Source of the DNA: Winogradskyella tangerina
Lineage (GTDB): Bacteria > Bacteroidota > Bacteroidia > Flavobacteriales > Flavobacteriaceae
DNA length: 64,000 nt
Assembly: GCF_003260205.1 (NCBI RefSeq)
Contig: NZ_QERF01000002.1
Location: 186,001-250,000 of the forward strand
Reading direction: 5' to 3'
This document shows, piece after piece, positions 35,557 to 45,373 of the stretch (positions within the stretch are counted from its first letter, which is position 1; the number at the start of each line of letters is the position of its first letter). The notes under the pieces are model-generated. The model was given only the letters and a program-made list of their open reading frames with translations. It searched no databases and was not told the DNA's origin. The position numbers and the translations under genes were made by a program.

Positions 35557-36816
35557 TTATTCTCCCATGGCTGCAATTAAGGCTGCAGACATTCGCTTAT
35601 ACGTTCCATTTTGAAGACGATCTCTAATAGCATCAAAAGCATCTAATGTTTCTTTAACATCTTCTAAAGTGTGTGTAGCCGTAGGGATCATTCGTAGTAA
35701 AATTAATCCTTTAGGTATCACAGGATAAACTACTATAGAACAGAAGATTCCATGATTTTCTCTTAGATCTTTTACTAAAGCCATGGCCTCAGGAATACTT
35801 CCTTTCAAATAAACTGGTGTTACGCAACTTTGCGTAGTACCAATATCAAATCCGCGTTCTTTTAATCCAGATTGCAAAGCATCAACGATTGTCCAAAGAT
35901 TCTTCTTAAGCTCTGGCATCGTTTTTAACATTTCAAGACGCTTAAGTGCACCAACAGTTAACTGCATTTGCAACGACTTCGCAAACATTTGAGAACGAAG
36001 GTTGTATTTTAAATAATCTATTATTTCTTGGTCTCCGGCAATAAATGCACCAGTACTTGCCATAGATTTCGCAAATGTGGCAAAATAAACGTCAATCTCA
36101 TCCTGAACACCTTGCTCCTCACCTGCACCAGCACCTGTAGCTCCTAAAGTTCCAAAACCGTGTGCATCGTCAACTAAGAATCTGAAATTAAATTTCTTTT
36201 TTAGCTCTACAATCTCTTTTAAACGACCTTGCTCGCCTCGCATTCCAAAAACACCTTCAGAAATCACAAGAATTCCTCCGCCTGTTTGCTCGGCCATTTT
36301 TGTAGCACGCTCTAGGTTTTTCTCTAAACTAGCCACATCATTGTGTTTATAAGTGAATCGTTTACCCATATGTAAACGCACACCATCAATAATACAAGCA
36401 TGGGCATCTACATCATAAACAATGATATCATCTTTAGCTACAAGGGCGTCAATTGTTGACATAATACCCTGATAACCAAAGTTTAAAAGATAAGCCGCTT
36501 CTTTATTAACAAATTCAGCCAACTCACGTTGTAATTGCTCATGTAAATCTGTGTGGCCAGACATCATACGTGCTCCCATTGGATACGCTGAACCATATTT
36601 AGCAGCAGCCTCAGCATCTACTTTTCTTACTTCAGGATGATTTGCCAGACCTAAATAATCATTAATACTCCAGGTGATTACCTCTTTCCCTTGGAACTTC
36701 ATTCTATTTGAGATCTCACCTTCAAGTTTAGGAAATACAAAGTAGCCTTCTGCTTGAGAGGCCCATTTCCCTAAAGGTCCCTTATCCCTGTAAATCTTTT
36801 CGAATAAATCCTTCAT
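35557..36816 (-). CDS. alpha-oxoamine synthase (SPT/KBL-like), candidate cysteate fatty-acyltransferase
   Basis: A 419-residue PLP enzyme of the alpha-oxoamine synthase family. Motifs include NDYLGLANHPEV, a GSAYPMGARMMSGHTDLHEQL segment, DAHGFGTLGATG with the PLP-contacting Asp, and TFAKSMASTGAF, whose Lys would form the Schiff base. The family joins an amino acid to an acyl thioester with loss of CO2: serine palmitoyltransferase, glycine C-acetyltransferase, or cysteate-fatty acyltransferase. Flavobacteria need the last for capnine sulfonolipids. The next gene upstream encodes a cysteine-synthase-fold enzyme, so a sulfonolipid role is an attractive inference, not a proof. Confidence 0.85.
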   Translation of the reverse strand: MKDLFEKIYRDKGPLGKWASQAEGYFVFPKLEGEISNRMKFQGKEVITWSINDYLGLANHPEVRKVDAEAAAKYGSAYPMGARMMSGHTDLHEQLQRELAEFVNKEAAYLLNFGYQGIMSTIDALVAKDDIIVYDVDAHACIIDGVRLHMGKRFTYKHNDVASLEKNLERATKMAEQTGGGILVISEGVFGMRGEQGRLKEIVELKKKFNFRFLVDDAHGFGTLGATGAGAGEEQGVQDEIDVYFATFAKSMASTGAFIAGDQEIIDYLKYNLRSQMFAKSLQMQLTVGALKRLEMLKTMPELKKNLWTIVDALQSGLKERGFDIGTTQSCVTPVYLKGSIPEAMALVKDLRENHGIFCSIVVYPVIPKGLILLRMIPTATHTLEDVKETLDAFDAIRDRLQNGTYKRMSAALIAAMGE

Positions 36817-36900
36817 ACCTTGCGTTTGCCATTAATCATTAAATCTAGATCAATAAATTGAATAGATTTTATTAGTTAAATTTTAGTTTTATTAGTTGCG

Positions 36901-36908
36901 CAAAATTA
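36901..36908 (-). promoter_or_regulatory. -7 promoter box for the oxoamine synthase gene
   Basis: The minus strand reads TAATTTTG (TAnnTTTG), about 85 bases upstream of the ATG at 36816. Confidence 0.4.
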
Positions 36909-36970
36909 GGCAATTATATTATCTCTGCATAATAATATTTTTATCAACCTTTTGCAACTTTTAAACATAA

Positions 36971-36999
36971 AAAAGCCTACCACAAAGTAGTAGGCTTTT
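36971..36999 (-). terminator. hairpin terminator of the cysteine-synthase-like gene
   Basis: AAAAGCCTAC / GTAGGCTTTT perfect 10-bp stem with a 9-base loop, just past the stop at 37016. It separates the two PLP-enzyme genes into distinct transcripts. Confidence 0.85.
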
Positions 37000-37015
37000 A
37001 AGTTAGTTAGTCGTG

Positions 37016-38053
37016 TTATTTGATGTATTGAATGGTTGTTGAAACCTCGTTTTTACTATCGAAAAAGCCTTGATCAGCCATCCATTTATCACTGTAAACC
37101 TTGCTCATATATCTCGAACCATGGTCAGGGAAAATTACAACCACCTTATCAGTTGGTTTAAATTCTCCTTCTTCATTAAGTTGCTTAAGTGCCTGCATTG
37201 CTGCACCACTAGTATAACCTACAAAAAGACCTTCAGTGTTTGAGATCTCTCTTGCAGTATGTGCACTTTCTTCGTCAGTAACCTTAATAAATTTATCTAT
37301 AAGGTCAAAATCGGTTGCTGTTGGGATCAAGTTTTTTCCTAATCCTTCAATGCGGTATGGATAAATCTCTTTATCGTCAAACTCGCGGGTTTCGTGATAT
37401 TTCTTCAAAACTGAACCGTAAGCATCAACACCAATAATCTTTACATTTGGGTTTTGCTCCTTTAAATACTTAGCAATTCCCGAAATGGTTCCTCCTGTTC
37501 CACTACAAGCTACTAAATGAGTAATTTCACCATTTGTCTGATCCCAGATTTCTGGGCCAGTAGTGTTGTAATGTGCATCAATATTTAATTGATTAAAATA
37601 CTGATTGATATAAATAGAACCTTTAATTTCTTCATGAAGGCGTTTAGCCACCTGATAATAAGATCTTGGATCGTCTGCATTAACGTGCGCCGGACAAACA
37701 TATACCTTAGCGCCCATAGATTTAAGCATATCTATTTTATCAGCTGATGATTTAGAACTCACTGCTAAAATACACTCATAGCCTTTAATGATACTTACCA
37801 TGGCAATACTAAAACCAGTATTTCCAGAGGTAGTTTCAATAATTGTGTCGCCCGGAGTTAAGATGCCTTGGCGTTCTGCTTCTTCTATGATGTGTAATGC
37901 AATTCGGTCTTTTGAAGAATGACCTGGATTAAATGCTTCTACTTTAGCATAAAAATCACCATCGTAGTTTGCGGTCATTCGGCTTAGTTTGATAAGTGGT
38001 GTACTACCGATGAGCTGAAGTACGTTATCAAATACATTTTTGTTTTTGTCCAT
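37016..38053 (-). CDS. cysteine-synthase-fold PLP enzyme, candidate cysteate synthase
   Basis: A 345-residue fold-type II PLP enzyme. The PLP lysine is Lys 48 in NPGHSSKDR; the usual cysteine synthase sequence is NPSGSVKDR, so the two residues before Ser-Lys differ. The substrate loop [10 protein letters not shown] and the phosphate-binding SGTGGTISG are intact, and the C-terminal [14 protein letters not shown] matches the CBS-like subgroup. It could be a cystathionine beta-synthase, an O-acetylserine or O-phosphoserine sulfhydrylase, or a cysteate synthase. The neighbouring oxoamine synthase favours the last. Own terminator and own -7 box. Confidence 0.83.
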   Translation of the reverse strand: MDKNKNVFDNVLQLIGSTPLIKLSRMTANYDGDFYAKVEAFNPGHSSKDRIALHIIEEAERQGILTPGDTIIETTSGNTGFSIAMVSIIKGYECILAVSSKSSADKIDMLKSMGAKVYVCPAHVNADDPRSYYQVAKRLHEEIKGSIYINQYFNQLNIDAHYNTTGPEIWDQTNGEITHLVACSGTGGTISGIAKYLKEQNPNVKIIGVDAYGSVLKKYHETREFDDKEIYPYRIEGLGKNLIPTATDFDLIDKFIKVTDEESAHTAREISNTEGLFVGYTSGAAMQALKQLNEEGEFKPTDKVVVIFPDHGSRYMSKVYSDKWMADQGFFDSKNEVSTTIQYIK

Positions 38054-38098
38054 AAATGCTATTTAATCAAGTGTAAAAAATACACCCTTAAAACCTCG

Positions 38099-38106
38099 CA
38101 AAACTA
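38099..38106 (-). promoter_or_regulatory. -7 promoter box for the cysteine-synthase-like gene
   Basis: The minus strand reads TAGTTTTG (TAnnTTTG), 45 bases upstream of the ATG at 38053. Confidence 0.45.
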
Positions 38107-38121
38107 ACACTTTTTTTTTAA

Positions 38122-40182
38122 TTAGCTCGAAATACCTTCTAAATCTAAAAGAAAAGCAAATTCCTCGGCATCTTCCCGTAGACTTTCAAATCTACCCGAG
38201 GCACCACCATGGCCCGCATCCATATTGGTCTTTAAATATAATCGATTAGAATCCGTCTTCATTTCCCTAAGTTTTGCAACCCATTTTGCAGGTTCCCAAT
38301 ACTGTACTTGAGAATCGTGTAATCCGGCTGTTACCAGCATATTTGGGTAAGCCTTAGGTTCAATATTATCGTATGGCGAATATGATTTCATGTAGTTATA
38401 ATAGGATTCATCATTAGGGTTTCCCCATTCGTCATACTCACCAGTTGTTAAGGGAATGGAATCATCTAACATTGTGGTGACTACGTCAACAAACGGAACG
38501 GCTGCAATAACGCCATTATAAAGCTCTGGCGCTTTATTTATTATGGCTCCTATTAATAATCCGCCTGCACTACCACCCATTGCATACAAGTGTGCTTTTG
38601 AGGTATATTGTTTTTCGATCAAATGATTAGAACAGGCAATAAAATCATCGAAAGTGTTTTGCTTTTTTAATAGTTTACCGTTTTCGTACCATTGACGGCC
38701 GAGGTATTCTCCACCTCGCACATGTGCTATAACATAAATAAAACCGCGATCTAACAAACTCAATCTAATAGTTGAAAAGTAGGGGTCGACGGTAGAACCA
38801 TAACTTCCATAGGCGTATTGTAATAAAGGATTATTTCCATCTTTTTTTAGACCTTTTTTATAAACTACGCTCATCGGAATCTTTGTTCCGTCAGTAGCCG
38901 TGGCCCAAATTCGTTCCGAAATGTAGTTATCTTTATTGAATTTACCTCCTAAAACCTCTTGTTCCTTTAGTACGTTTTTGGTTTTGGTTTTCATATTGAA
39001 TTCAATAACTGAGGCCGGCGTAGTCAATGAATTGTAAGAATATCTTAAGAGTTCAGTATCAAAATCAACATTTGTGCTGGTGAAAGCCGTATACGTCTCA
39101 TTATCGAAAGGTAAATAGTAATCCGAACCATTATCCCAACGTCTAATTCTTATAGTATTAAGTCCGTTTTGACGTTCACTGATCACAAGGTAGTCCTTGA
39201 AAATATCAATATTTTCAATGAGTACATCTTCTCTATGTCCAATAACCTCTTCCCATTTATCGAACGTCCTTTCAGATTCAAGACATTTCATCAATTTAAA
39301 ATTGAAGGCTTTATCCTTATTGGTAAGGATATAGAAGTGATCTTTGTAATGGGCTATACTATATTCTACACCTCTTTTTCTAGGTTGAAATAATTCAAAA
39401 TTTGCCTCAGGTGTGTCAGCATTCAGAATATGATATTCATTGGTTAACGTACTGTAAGAAGCAATTATGATATACTTTCTAGATTTTGATTTATAAACGG
39501 TTGTTCCGAAGGTATCATCACTTTCTTCATACATTAAGGTGTCCTTTGTCTCCCCAAGTCGATGTTTATAAATTTGAAAAGCCCTTAAGGTAGTTTCATC
39601 TTTTTTGGTATAAAACAGTGTCTTATTATCGTTTGCCCAGCTTGAAGACCCCGTAGTATTCTCGATTACATCTGAAGTCAATTCGTTGGTATTTAGATTT
39701 TTTACTTGAATGGTATATTGACGACGACCAGTCGTATCAACACCAAAGGCTGCTAAATGGTTATCCGGACTAATACTAATTCCAACCAATTTGAAATAAC
39801 TATGACCCTTAGCCATTTCGTTACAATCAAATAACAGCTCTTCAGGGCTATCTAAGGATTCTTTTTTTCTAGTATAAATCGGATAATCTTTACCTTTTTC
39901 AAACTTTGTTATATACCAATACCCATTGTATTTATAAGGAACTGAGGAATCATCTTCCTTAATTCTGGCTTTCATTTCCTCAAATAATTCATTTTGAAAA
40001 TCTTTGGTATGCGCCATTTGAGAATCACAATAATCATTCTCGCGCTTTAGATAATCAATAACCTCAGGATCTTCTCTGTCATTCATCCAGAAATAATTAT
40101 CAACACGGACGTCGCTGTGCTTTTTAAGGGTATGCGGTTTTTGTTTTGCAACCGGCGGATGAATATTTGAATTCTTGGTCAT
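38122..40182 (-). CDS. ptrB: S9A family oligopeptidase B
   Basis: A 686-residue prolyl-oligopeptidase-type enzyme of the usual length. The N-terminal seven-blade propeller starts after HSDVRVDNYFWMNDRED. The C-terminal alpha/beta hydrolase has YAYGSYGSTVDPYFS, HVRGGEYLGRQWY, the nucleophile Ser 538 in GGSAGGLL, the acid Asp in GLHDSQVQYW and the His in AGHGGASGR. No signal peptide, so cytosolic. Oligopeptidase B cuts short peptides after basic residues. Single gene, 68 bases upstream of the cysteine-synthase-like gene on the same strand. Confidence 0.93.
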   Translation of the reverse strand: MTKNSNIHPPVAKQKPHTLKKHSDVRVDNYFWMNDREDPEVIDYLKRENDYCDSQMAHTKDFQNELFEEMKARIKEDDSSVPYKYNGYWYITKFEKGKDYPIYTRKKESLDSPEELLFDCNEMAKGHSYFKLVGISISPDNHLAAFGVDTTGRRQYTIQVKNLNTNELTSDVIENTTGSSSWANDNKTLFYTKKDETTLRAFQIYKHRLGETKDTLMYEESDDTFGTTVYKSKSRKYIIIASYSTLTNEYHILNADTPEANFELFQPRKRGVEYSIAHYKDHFYILTNKDKAFNFKLMKCLESERTFDKWEEVIGHREDVLIENIDIFKDYLVISERQNGLNTIRIRRWDNGSDYYLPFDNETYTAFTSTNVDFDTELLRYSYNSLTTPASVIEFNMKTKTKNVLKEQEVLGGKFNKDNYISERIWATATDGTKIPMSVVYKKGLKKDGNNPLLQYAYGSYGSTVDPYFSTIRLSLLDRGFIYVIAHVRGGEYLGRQWYENGKLLKKQNTFDDFIACSNHLIEKQYTSKAHLYAMGGSAGGLLIGAIINKAPELYNGVIAAVPFVDVVTTMLDDSIPLTTGEYDEWGNPNDESYYNYMKSYSPYDNIEPKAYPNMLVTAGLHDSQVQYWEPAKWVAKLREMKTDSNRLYLKTNMDAGHGGASGRFESLREDAEEFAFLLDLEGISS

Positions 40183-40224
40183 ACGATTTAAGTAGATAAT
40201 AGTCTAAAAAGTGGCGCAATTTAG

Positions 40225-40232
40225 TAATTTTG
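40225..40232 (+). promoter_or_regulatory. -7 promoter box for the EbfC gene
   Basis: TAATTTTG matches TAnnTTTG, 27 bases upstream of the ATG at 40260. Confidence 0.5.
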
Positions 40233-40259
40233 CATGGTAAAATTTAAAACTACATAGAT

Positions 40260-40583
40260 ATGTTTGGAGATATGATGGGTATGATGGGCAAACTGAAAGA
40301 AGCCCAAAAAAAAGTTGAAGAAACTAAAGAACGCTTAAATACGGTTTTAATCGATGAAGCAAGTAATGATGAAAAGCTTAAAGTAACGATCACTGCTAAT
40401 AGAACAATTAAATCGATCAGCATTGATGATGACCTTCTCGAAGACAAAGATATGCTTGAAGATTACTTGATTTTAACCCTCAATAAGGCAATAGAAAAGG
40501 CCACTAGTGTAAATGAAGCCGAGATTGCTGCGGTAGCTAAAGAGGGTCTTCCGAACATTCCTGGGATGGATATGTTCAAATAA
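40260..40583 (+). CDS. YbaB/EbfC nucleoid-associated protein
   Basis: A 107-residue protein of typical YbaB/EbfC size: Met/Gly-rich start ([20 protein letters not shown]), an N-terminal long helix, the [20 protein letters not shown] beta sheet, [15 protein letters not shown], and an end [11 protein letters not shown]. The family binds DNA as a dimer and helps shape the nucleoid. Usually next to dnaX-recR elsewhere; here it stands alone behind its own promoter. Confidence 0.92.
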   Translation: MFGDMMGMMGKLKEAQKKVEETKERLNTVLIDEASNDEKLKVTITANRTIKSISIDDDLLEDKDMLEDYLILTLNKAIEKATSVNEAEIAAVAKEGLPNIPGMDMFK

Positions 40584-40760
40584 CCAATTAGACACTTATC
40601 TTTTTGGTAATCAGATTAGTACTGATTGCATTAAAATTCAGTATTTATCGTTCATTCTTCTAAGAAATGCATATAAATGCGATAAAACGCATACTATTCT
40701 TATGTTATCCTATTCTTTAGCATTTGGTCTAAAAAAAATGTTAAATGACTGCTGAAAATA

Positions 40761-40768
40761 TATATTTG
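40761..40768 (+). promoter_or_regulatory. -7 promoter box for the first WWSETP lipoprotein
   Basis: TATATTTG matches TAnnTTTG, 34 bases upstream of the ATG at 40803. The ten bases TGCTATTAAC at 40781-40790 recur upstream of the paralogue (45621-45630). Confidence 0.45.
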
Positions 40769-40802
40769 TTTCATTATTAATGCTATTAACCTAATTTTTA
40801 AA

Positions 40803-42008
40803 ATGAAACAATTAACTAAATTGATCGCGTTAGCGATGCTTGTAATCTTGGCATCGTGTCAAAGTGATTCTTCCGAAGAACAAATGCAAGACCCACAACC
40901 GCAGCTTCGTTTCGGTACTGATGGGAATGTTATTGGTGATGGTGAAGAAGACAAAGAACTTATTTTTAATGAGGATAGTGAAATTCTAAACTCAGGAACA
41001 TTCGCTATTACTCAAATGAACAACACAAGCTACAATAACGGCAATGTTGTTCAGATTTACGATGTTATGGATGCCGATAGAGACCCATTTGGTCATATCC
41101 AACCAGCATCTAACTTCTGGTGGTCTGAAACTCCAGAAGGTGATGACTATTTCAATCCTGATACTTATTTTGGTTCTCCTGATGGAGAAAATCTTGTTTT
41201 TACTGAATACGACAATGGTACAGCTCACCTTGAAGGAACTACTGTTTCTGGAACTTGTGTTGTTACTTTAAATGTTTGGTTCAAGAATAAAAAGTCTTGG
41301 GATGAGTGGCAAGCCATTGGTGGTGGACACAAGAAAGAAGGTACTGCCGGAAATGCTTCTAACTCTGAAGACATGGTATTTTACGTTATCGATCACACAA
41401 GAAGTTCAGTAGTAGCTGAAGGTGGTGATTGTGTTCAAGAAGGTACTTTTGGTTTAACACAAAGACCTGATCCTAACGATCCTAACACACCAAACTATGG
41501 TGCACACAAAGGACCTGGTGGTGCTAATTACGATTCTAATATTGGTCATGACGGTTTAAGTACATGGGGATGGTTAATCGACCCTGTATCTTGTGAGCAC
41601 TTATATTTAATGGACTTTAACTTTAAGTTAATGCCTAGACCGGATGAATGTGATGATTGTATTGGTAAAGTTGATCACTTAACTTTAAACTGGGATTGGC
41701 ACAACGATTACAGAGTAAGAGTTTACCAACGTTACGAAAATACTTGTTATGCAACTAAGATCTTTGATGAAGTTGTAGGAGCAAATGAGAACTTCTCTTT
41801 AAACGGAGCAAACTCTAACGGAACATTTGGTAAGTGGATCTACATCTACGTAGGAAACTGCTACTATACAAAAATTAAAACCAATTGCTACTTAAACATC
41901 GGACCAGGTTACAGACGCGGTGTTGTTGAAGTTGTAAGCGGAACAAGTACCCATGGTGGTGAATTATGTGAATACGAACCACCTACTCACTGGTGCTGGT
42001 GGTGGTAG
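40803..42008 (+). CDS. lipoprotein with duplicated unknown module, copy 1
   Basis: A 401-residue lipoprotein (MKQLTKLIALAMLVILASC, Cys 19). Residues 20-88 are acidic and low-complexity. Residues about 90-280 form a module shared almost residue for residue with the protein at 45647: DADRDPFGHIQPASNFWWSE, YDNGTAHLEGTTVSGTCVV, an EWQAIGGGHKKEGTAGNASN stretch, QRPDPNDPNTPNYGAH and GLSTWGWL. The remaining 120 residues differ from the paralogue, contain several Cys (DECDDCIG) and end in the odd HWCWWW. The Asp/Asn-rich loops could bind calcium. No known family. Probably exposed on the outer membrane. Confidence 0.8.
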   Translation: MKQLTKLIALAMLVILASCQSDSSEEQMQDPQPQLRFGTDGNVIGDGEEDKELIFNEDSEILNSGTFAITQMNNTSYNNGNVVQIYDVMDADRDPFGHIQPASNFWWSETPEGDDYFNPDTYFGSPDGENLVFTEYDNGTAHLEGTTVSGTCVVTLNVWFKNKKSWDEWQAIGGGHKKEGTAGNASNSEDMVFYVIDHTRSSVVAEGGDCVQEGTFGLTQRPDPNDPNTPNYGAHKGPGGANYDSNIGHDGLSTWGWLIDPVSCEHLYLMDFNFKLMPRPDECDDCIGKVDHLTLNWDWHNDYRVRVYQRYENTCYATKIFDEVVGANENFSLNGANSNGTFGKWIYIYVGNCYYTKIKTNCYLNIGPGYRRGVVEVVSGTSTHGGELCEYEPPTHWCWWW

Positions 42009-42076
42009 TATGTGCCACACAAAACAAAATTACCCTAACACTATAGACTAATTCTTAAGTGTTAATAATAAGAAAG

Positions 42077-42103
42077 GAGACATAAAAAATGTCTCTTTTT
42101 TTA
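42077..42103 (+). terminator. hairpin terminator
   Basis: GAGACAT / ATGTCTC stem, 5-base A loop and an eight-base T-run after the first WWSETP lipoprotein gene. Confidence 0.85.
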
Positions 42104-42121
42104 TTGGATTAATATGATTAA

Positions 42122-43135
42122 TTACAACCGCTTTAAAATTGGATTGAATATTCTGAATAGAAAATAATAAACTTGTTTTTTATTAAAAAGAACAGTCAAT
42201 ACTTTGTATTTGAAGTCGCTGTAGTCTTTACTGATGAAATTGGTTAAAGGATAAGCATGAGTTGTTGAAAGCTGATTCATAGTTTCTTTAACCTTATTTA
42301 AGCTTATTGTAGATTTAAGCATCCGAACCATCATAAAAAATACGAAAGACTGTTGTCTTACGCGCAAACGATCTATACATTCAGTATTGGCTCCTGAATT
42401 CTCCAAATCGCGTATCAATGGTTCAAAAACCATTGCCGCGTTCCTGTTGTCATCAATTACCCTCAAATAATGTTCTGGCTCCCTGCTCTTCATTGCTGAA
42501 CCTATAATGGTAACATGCCTATGACCATCAAGAGAAAGTTTAGCCATTCGTTCAGCCTTTGTAAACAGTTCAACAGTTAGAATAGCATCTTCCATCCAAC
42601 GGTCTTCTATAAATCTTATCTGAGTGTCTTCAATAAAGGAACGTTTTATCAGGTACCACCAAATTTCATTCTGAAATTTGTACTTGGCGATATAATCAAT
42701 ACCTGAATAAATTTTTGATAATTCTGGGGATTCCCTCTGGTCAGAGTTTAGCAACATTTCATTTATATCAACAGACTTAGAACCGAAAGTCAATATGTCT
42801 AAATTTTCCTTTATAGCAACTTCAATTAATTTCGATAAGACATGATCCGCGAGATAATCATCAGGGTCAATAAAGTAAATATAATCACCTGAGGCCTTTG
42901 AAATGCCCATATTTCTTGCACTTCCTACACCTCCGTTTACCTTAGATACAATCTTAAAATTCGAATGTTCTTCTGCATAGGCATTGGCCACTTCTAAACT
43001 ATCATCTGTTGATCCATCATTAACAATGATAATCTCAAATTGGCTTTTAGCAAGATTTTGACGCAATAAGCTATCCAAACACGTCGGAAGGTATTTTCCA
43101 GAGTTATAAAGTGGAATGATAATACTCAGTTTCAT
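42122..43135 (-). CDS. family 2 glycosyltransferase, tandem copy B
   Basis: A 337-residue GT-A enzyme: LSIIIPLYNSGKYLPTCLDSLL, VNDGSTDDS, KVNGGVGSARNMGI, and FIDPDDYLADHVL with the metal-binding DPDD. The C-terminal half (IWWYLIKRSFIEDTQIRFIEDRWMEDAI) has the acceptor-side acids WMEDA. It closely resembles its upstream neighbour in length and order of motifs, so the pair arose by tandem duplication. They are 18 bases apart and likely one transcript. Acceptor unknown; surface glycan or glycoprotein assembly is expected. Confidence 0.87.
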   Translation of the reverse strand: MKLSIIIPLYNSGKYLPTCLDSLLRQNLAKSQFEIIIVNDGSTDDSLEVANAYAEEHSNFKIVSKVNGGVGSARNMGISKASGDYIYFIDPDDYLADHVLSKLIEVAIKENLDILTFGSKSVDINEMLLNSDQRESPELSKIYSGIDYIAKYKFQNEIWWYLIKRSFIEDTQIRFIEDRWMEDAILTVELFTKAERMAKLSLDGHRHVTIIGSAMKSREPEHYLRVIDDNRNAAMVFEPLIRDLENSGANTECIDRLRVRQQSFVFFMMVRMLKSTISLNKVKETMNQLSTTHAYPLTNFISKDYSDFKYKVLTVLFNKKQVYYFLFRIFNPILKRL

Positions 43136-43153
43136 GAATTTACATCTTGGCGA

Positions 43154-44167
43154 TTAAGCTGATTTTGAAAATAAACGATTCATGGAAACAAGGAGATATA
43201 AAATAGATTCTGTATTTAAAATTTTTCTCAATATACGATATTGTAAAGTATTGTAACGATGTCTATTAAAATGACGCATAGGATATGCTTTTTCCATCTT
43301 AAGTTCTTCAACTGTCTTTTTGATATAGTCTGAAGAAAGCGAGCTACGAATCATTTTTATAAGATTGAAAAACGTAAAAACATCTCGACGGTGAGAAAGA
43401 TTTGTTATCAATATTTCTGAAGGTGATTTTACTTTTAACTTATTGATTAACTGACTGTTGTCAATAATCATCATATGCATAAACTCTAATCGCCTTTTTG
43501 TAACCTCATGGTCTTTACTTCGCATAATGGAATCTTCAGATTGAACATAGCGATGTATCGTGACATCAAAAAATCCAACCTTCCCCGCAGCAAGTAGAGC
43601 ATTTAGTGTAAAGGTTACATCAGCATTGAATTGATTTCGGTTGAATGTAAATTCATGAGTTGACAATAGTTCACGTTTTACAAAATACCACCATAGTTCA
43701 TGACGTGTTAATGGATAGTTTTCTAAGAATTCAACACCTGTTTGAAAATGAAATTTCGAATCGTCAATAGGCTGTTCTATTTCATAATCAGTAAGTGATT
43801 TTGTTTCTTTTGTTTTAAAACCAATAATATCTAAATCCTTTTGCTCTGCAGTTTCCAAGAGTTCTTTCAAACAATTATGAACTATATAATCGTCTGCATC
43901 AAGATTGTATATATATTTTCCTTTTGCTAATTTCAAAAGTTTATTTCTCTTGTTATAAGCACCTGAATTTGAATCTTTAATTAAGGTTATATTGCTTTGC
44001 GACTTGGCGTAGTTGGCTACAATTTCTGCAGAATTATCTGTAGAACCATCATCCATTATGATGATCTCATAGTCTTTCTTCGGTATATTTTGATTTAGTA
44101 AACTTTCAATACAATTACCAATAAAATCTTGGGCATTGTACATCGGAATAAGTATGCTAAGTCTCAT
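43154..44167 (-). CDS. family 2 glycosyltransferase, tandem copy A
   Basis: A 337-residue GT-A enzyme: LSILIPMYNAQDFIGNCIES, MDDGSTDNS, KDSNSGAYNKRNKLL, and NLDADDYIVHN as the DxD site. The C-terminal half (LWWYFVKRELLSTHEFTFNRNQFNADVTFTL) has the same layout as the downstream copy, but FNADV replaces its WMEDA. The two may add different sugars. It is transcribed with copy B and starts about 90 bases downstream of the threonine aldolase gene, which is on the same strand. Confidence 0.87.
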   Translation of the reverse strand: MRLSILIPMYNAQDFIGNCIESLLNQNIPKKDYEIIIMDDGSTDNSAEIVANYAKSQSNITLIKDSNSGAYNKRNKLLKLAKGKYIYNLDADDYIVHNCLKELLETAEQKDLDIIGFKTKETKSLTDYEIEQPIDDSKFHFQTGVEFLENYPLTRHELWWYFVKRELLSTHEFTFNRNQFNADVTFTLNALLAAGKVGFFDVTIHRYVQSEDSIMRSKDHEVTKRRLEFMHMMIIDNSQLINKLKVKSPSEILITNLSHRRDVFTFFNLIKMIRSSLSSDYIKKTVEELKMEKAYPMRHFNRHRYNTLQYRILRKILNTESILYLLVSMNRLFSKSA

Positions 44168-44255
44168 CTTTTTTTAATTGGGCAAAACGAAAATATAAGT
44201 ATTAACAGTATTCACTAAATATACTCGTTAACATGCTGTAGATTAGCCTTTAAAA

Positions 44256-45275
44256 TCACAATTGACTTATAATTTCTAAAAACCGTTGATGCATTTGGTC
44301 TGTATAATCCAAATGTGTTACCATTCTTAATTTATTACTTCCCATGCCAATAATATGAATCTCCTTTTCTTTCAGTCGATTCAGAAAAGTATTCTCGTCG
44401 ATATCATCATTCAGTTCGAAAATGATAATATTAGTTTCAATCGGCTCCACTTTTTTGATGAAAGTCAAACCCGATAAAACCTCACCTATTTCTAGTGCTT
44501 TTGAATGATCCTCGCTCAGGCGCTCAATATGGTGGTCTAAGGCGTACAAACCGGCTGCGGCCAAATACCCAACTTGTCTCATGCCACCGCCAAGTATTTT
44601 TCTAACTCTCAAGGCACCTTGCATGAGCTCTTTATTTCCTATTAACACTGATCCAATTGGGCAACCAAGGCCTTTACTTAAACATACAGAAATGGTATCG
44701 AAGAGCTCACCATATTGCTTTGGAGATTCTCCTTTAAAGACTAAGGCATTCCACAATCTAGCACCATCGAGATGATAGCCCAAACCGTGACGATCAGCCA
44801 CTTGCCTTATTTTTTTCAATTCTTCAAAATCCCAACAAGCACCGCCGCCTTTGTTGGTCGTGTTTTCCACTTCAATTAATGAAGTTAATGGACTATGATA
44901 AAAATCTGGTGGATTAATAGAAGATTCGGCTTGTTCGGCGGTATACATTCCTCGATGACCATCGATTAGTTTACACGAAATGCCACTATTAAACGAGGCT
45001 CCACCTCCTTCATAATTATAAATATGGGCATATTTATCACAAATGACCTGTTCACCAGGATTGGTATGTAATTTCAATGCTGCCTGATTTGCCATACTTC
45101 CTGTCGGAAAAAACAAGGCTTCATCCATACCAAACATATCAGCTAATTTCGTTTCTAAGGCATTAACGGAAGGATCTTCCTTATATACATCGTCACCCAC
45201 TTTTGCAGAAAGCATCGCATCTAGCATGCCTTGAGTAGGCTTAGTGACTGTATCGCTTCTTAAATCGATGATCAT
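44256..45275 (-). CDS. ltaE: low-specificity L-threonine aldolase
   Basis: A 339-residue fold-type I PLP enzyme of normal length. It begins MIIDLRSDTVTKPT with GDDVYKEDPSVNALE, has the tetramer-interface PTGSMANQAAL, the HLDGARLWNA segment with the PLP-contacting Asp-Arg, and SVCLSKGLGCPIGSVLIG with the Schiff-base Lys. It cleaves L-threonine and L-allo-threonine to glycine and acetaldehyde in the cytosol. It stands alone; the long gap upstream has an unexplained hairpin (45374-45401) that would lie in its leader. Confidence 0.95.
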   Translation of the reverse strand: MIIDLRSDTVTKPTQGMLDAMLSAKVGDDVYKEDPSVNALETKLADMFGMDEALFFPTGSMANQAALKLHTNPGEQVICDKYAHIYNYEGGGASFNSGISCKLIDGHRGMYTAEQAESSINPPDFYHSPLTSLIEVENTTNKGGGACWDFEELKKIRQVADRHGLGYHLDGARLWNALVFKGESPKQYGELFDTISVCLSKGLGCPIGSVLIGNKELMQGALRVRKILGGGMRQVGYLAAAGLYALDHHIERLSEDHSKALEIGEVLSGLTFIKKVEPIETNIIIFELNDDIDENTFLNRLKEKEIHIIGMGSNKLRMVTHLDYTDQMHQRFLEIISQL

Positions 45276-45373
45276 TATTATAAAATATTTGACTCTAAAT
45301 ATATTGAATGATTAGAAATATTGAATTACGTAGCACAAAGAAACTTAAAAGTTAAGATTATTCAATAACTAAA

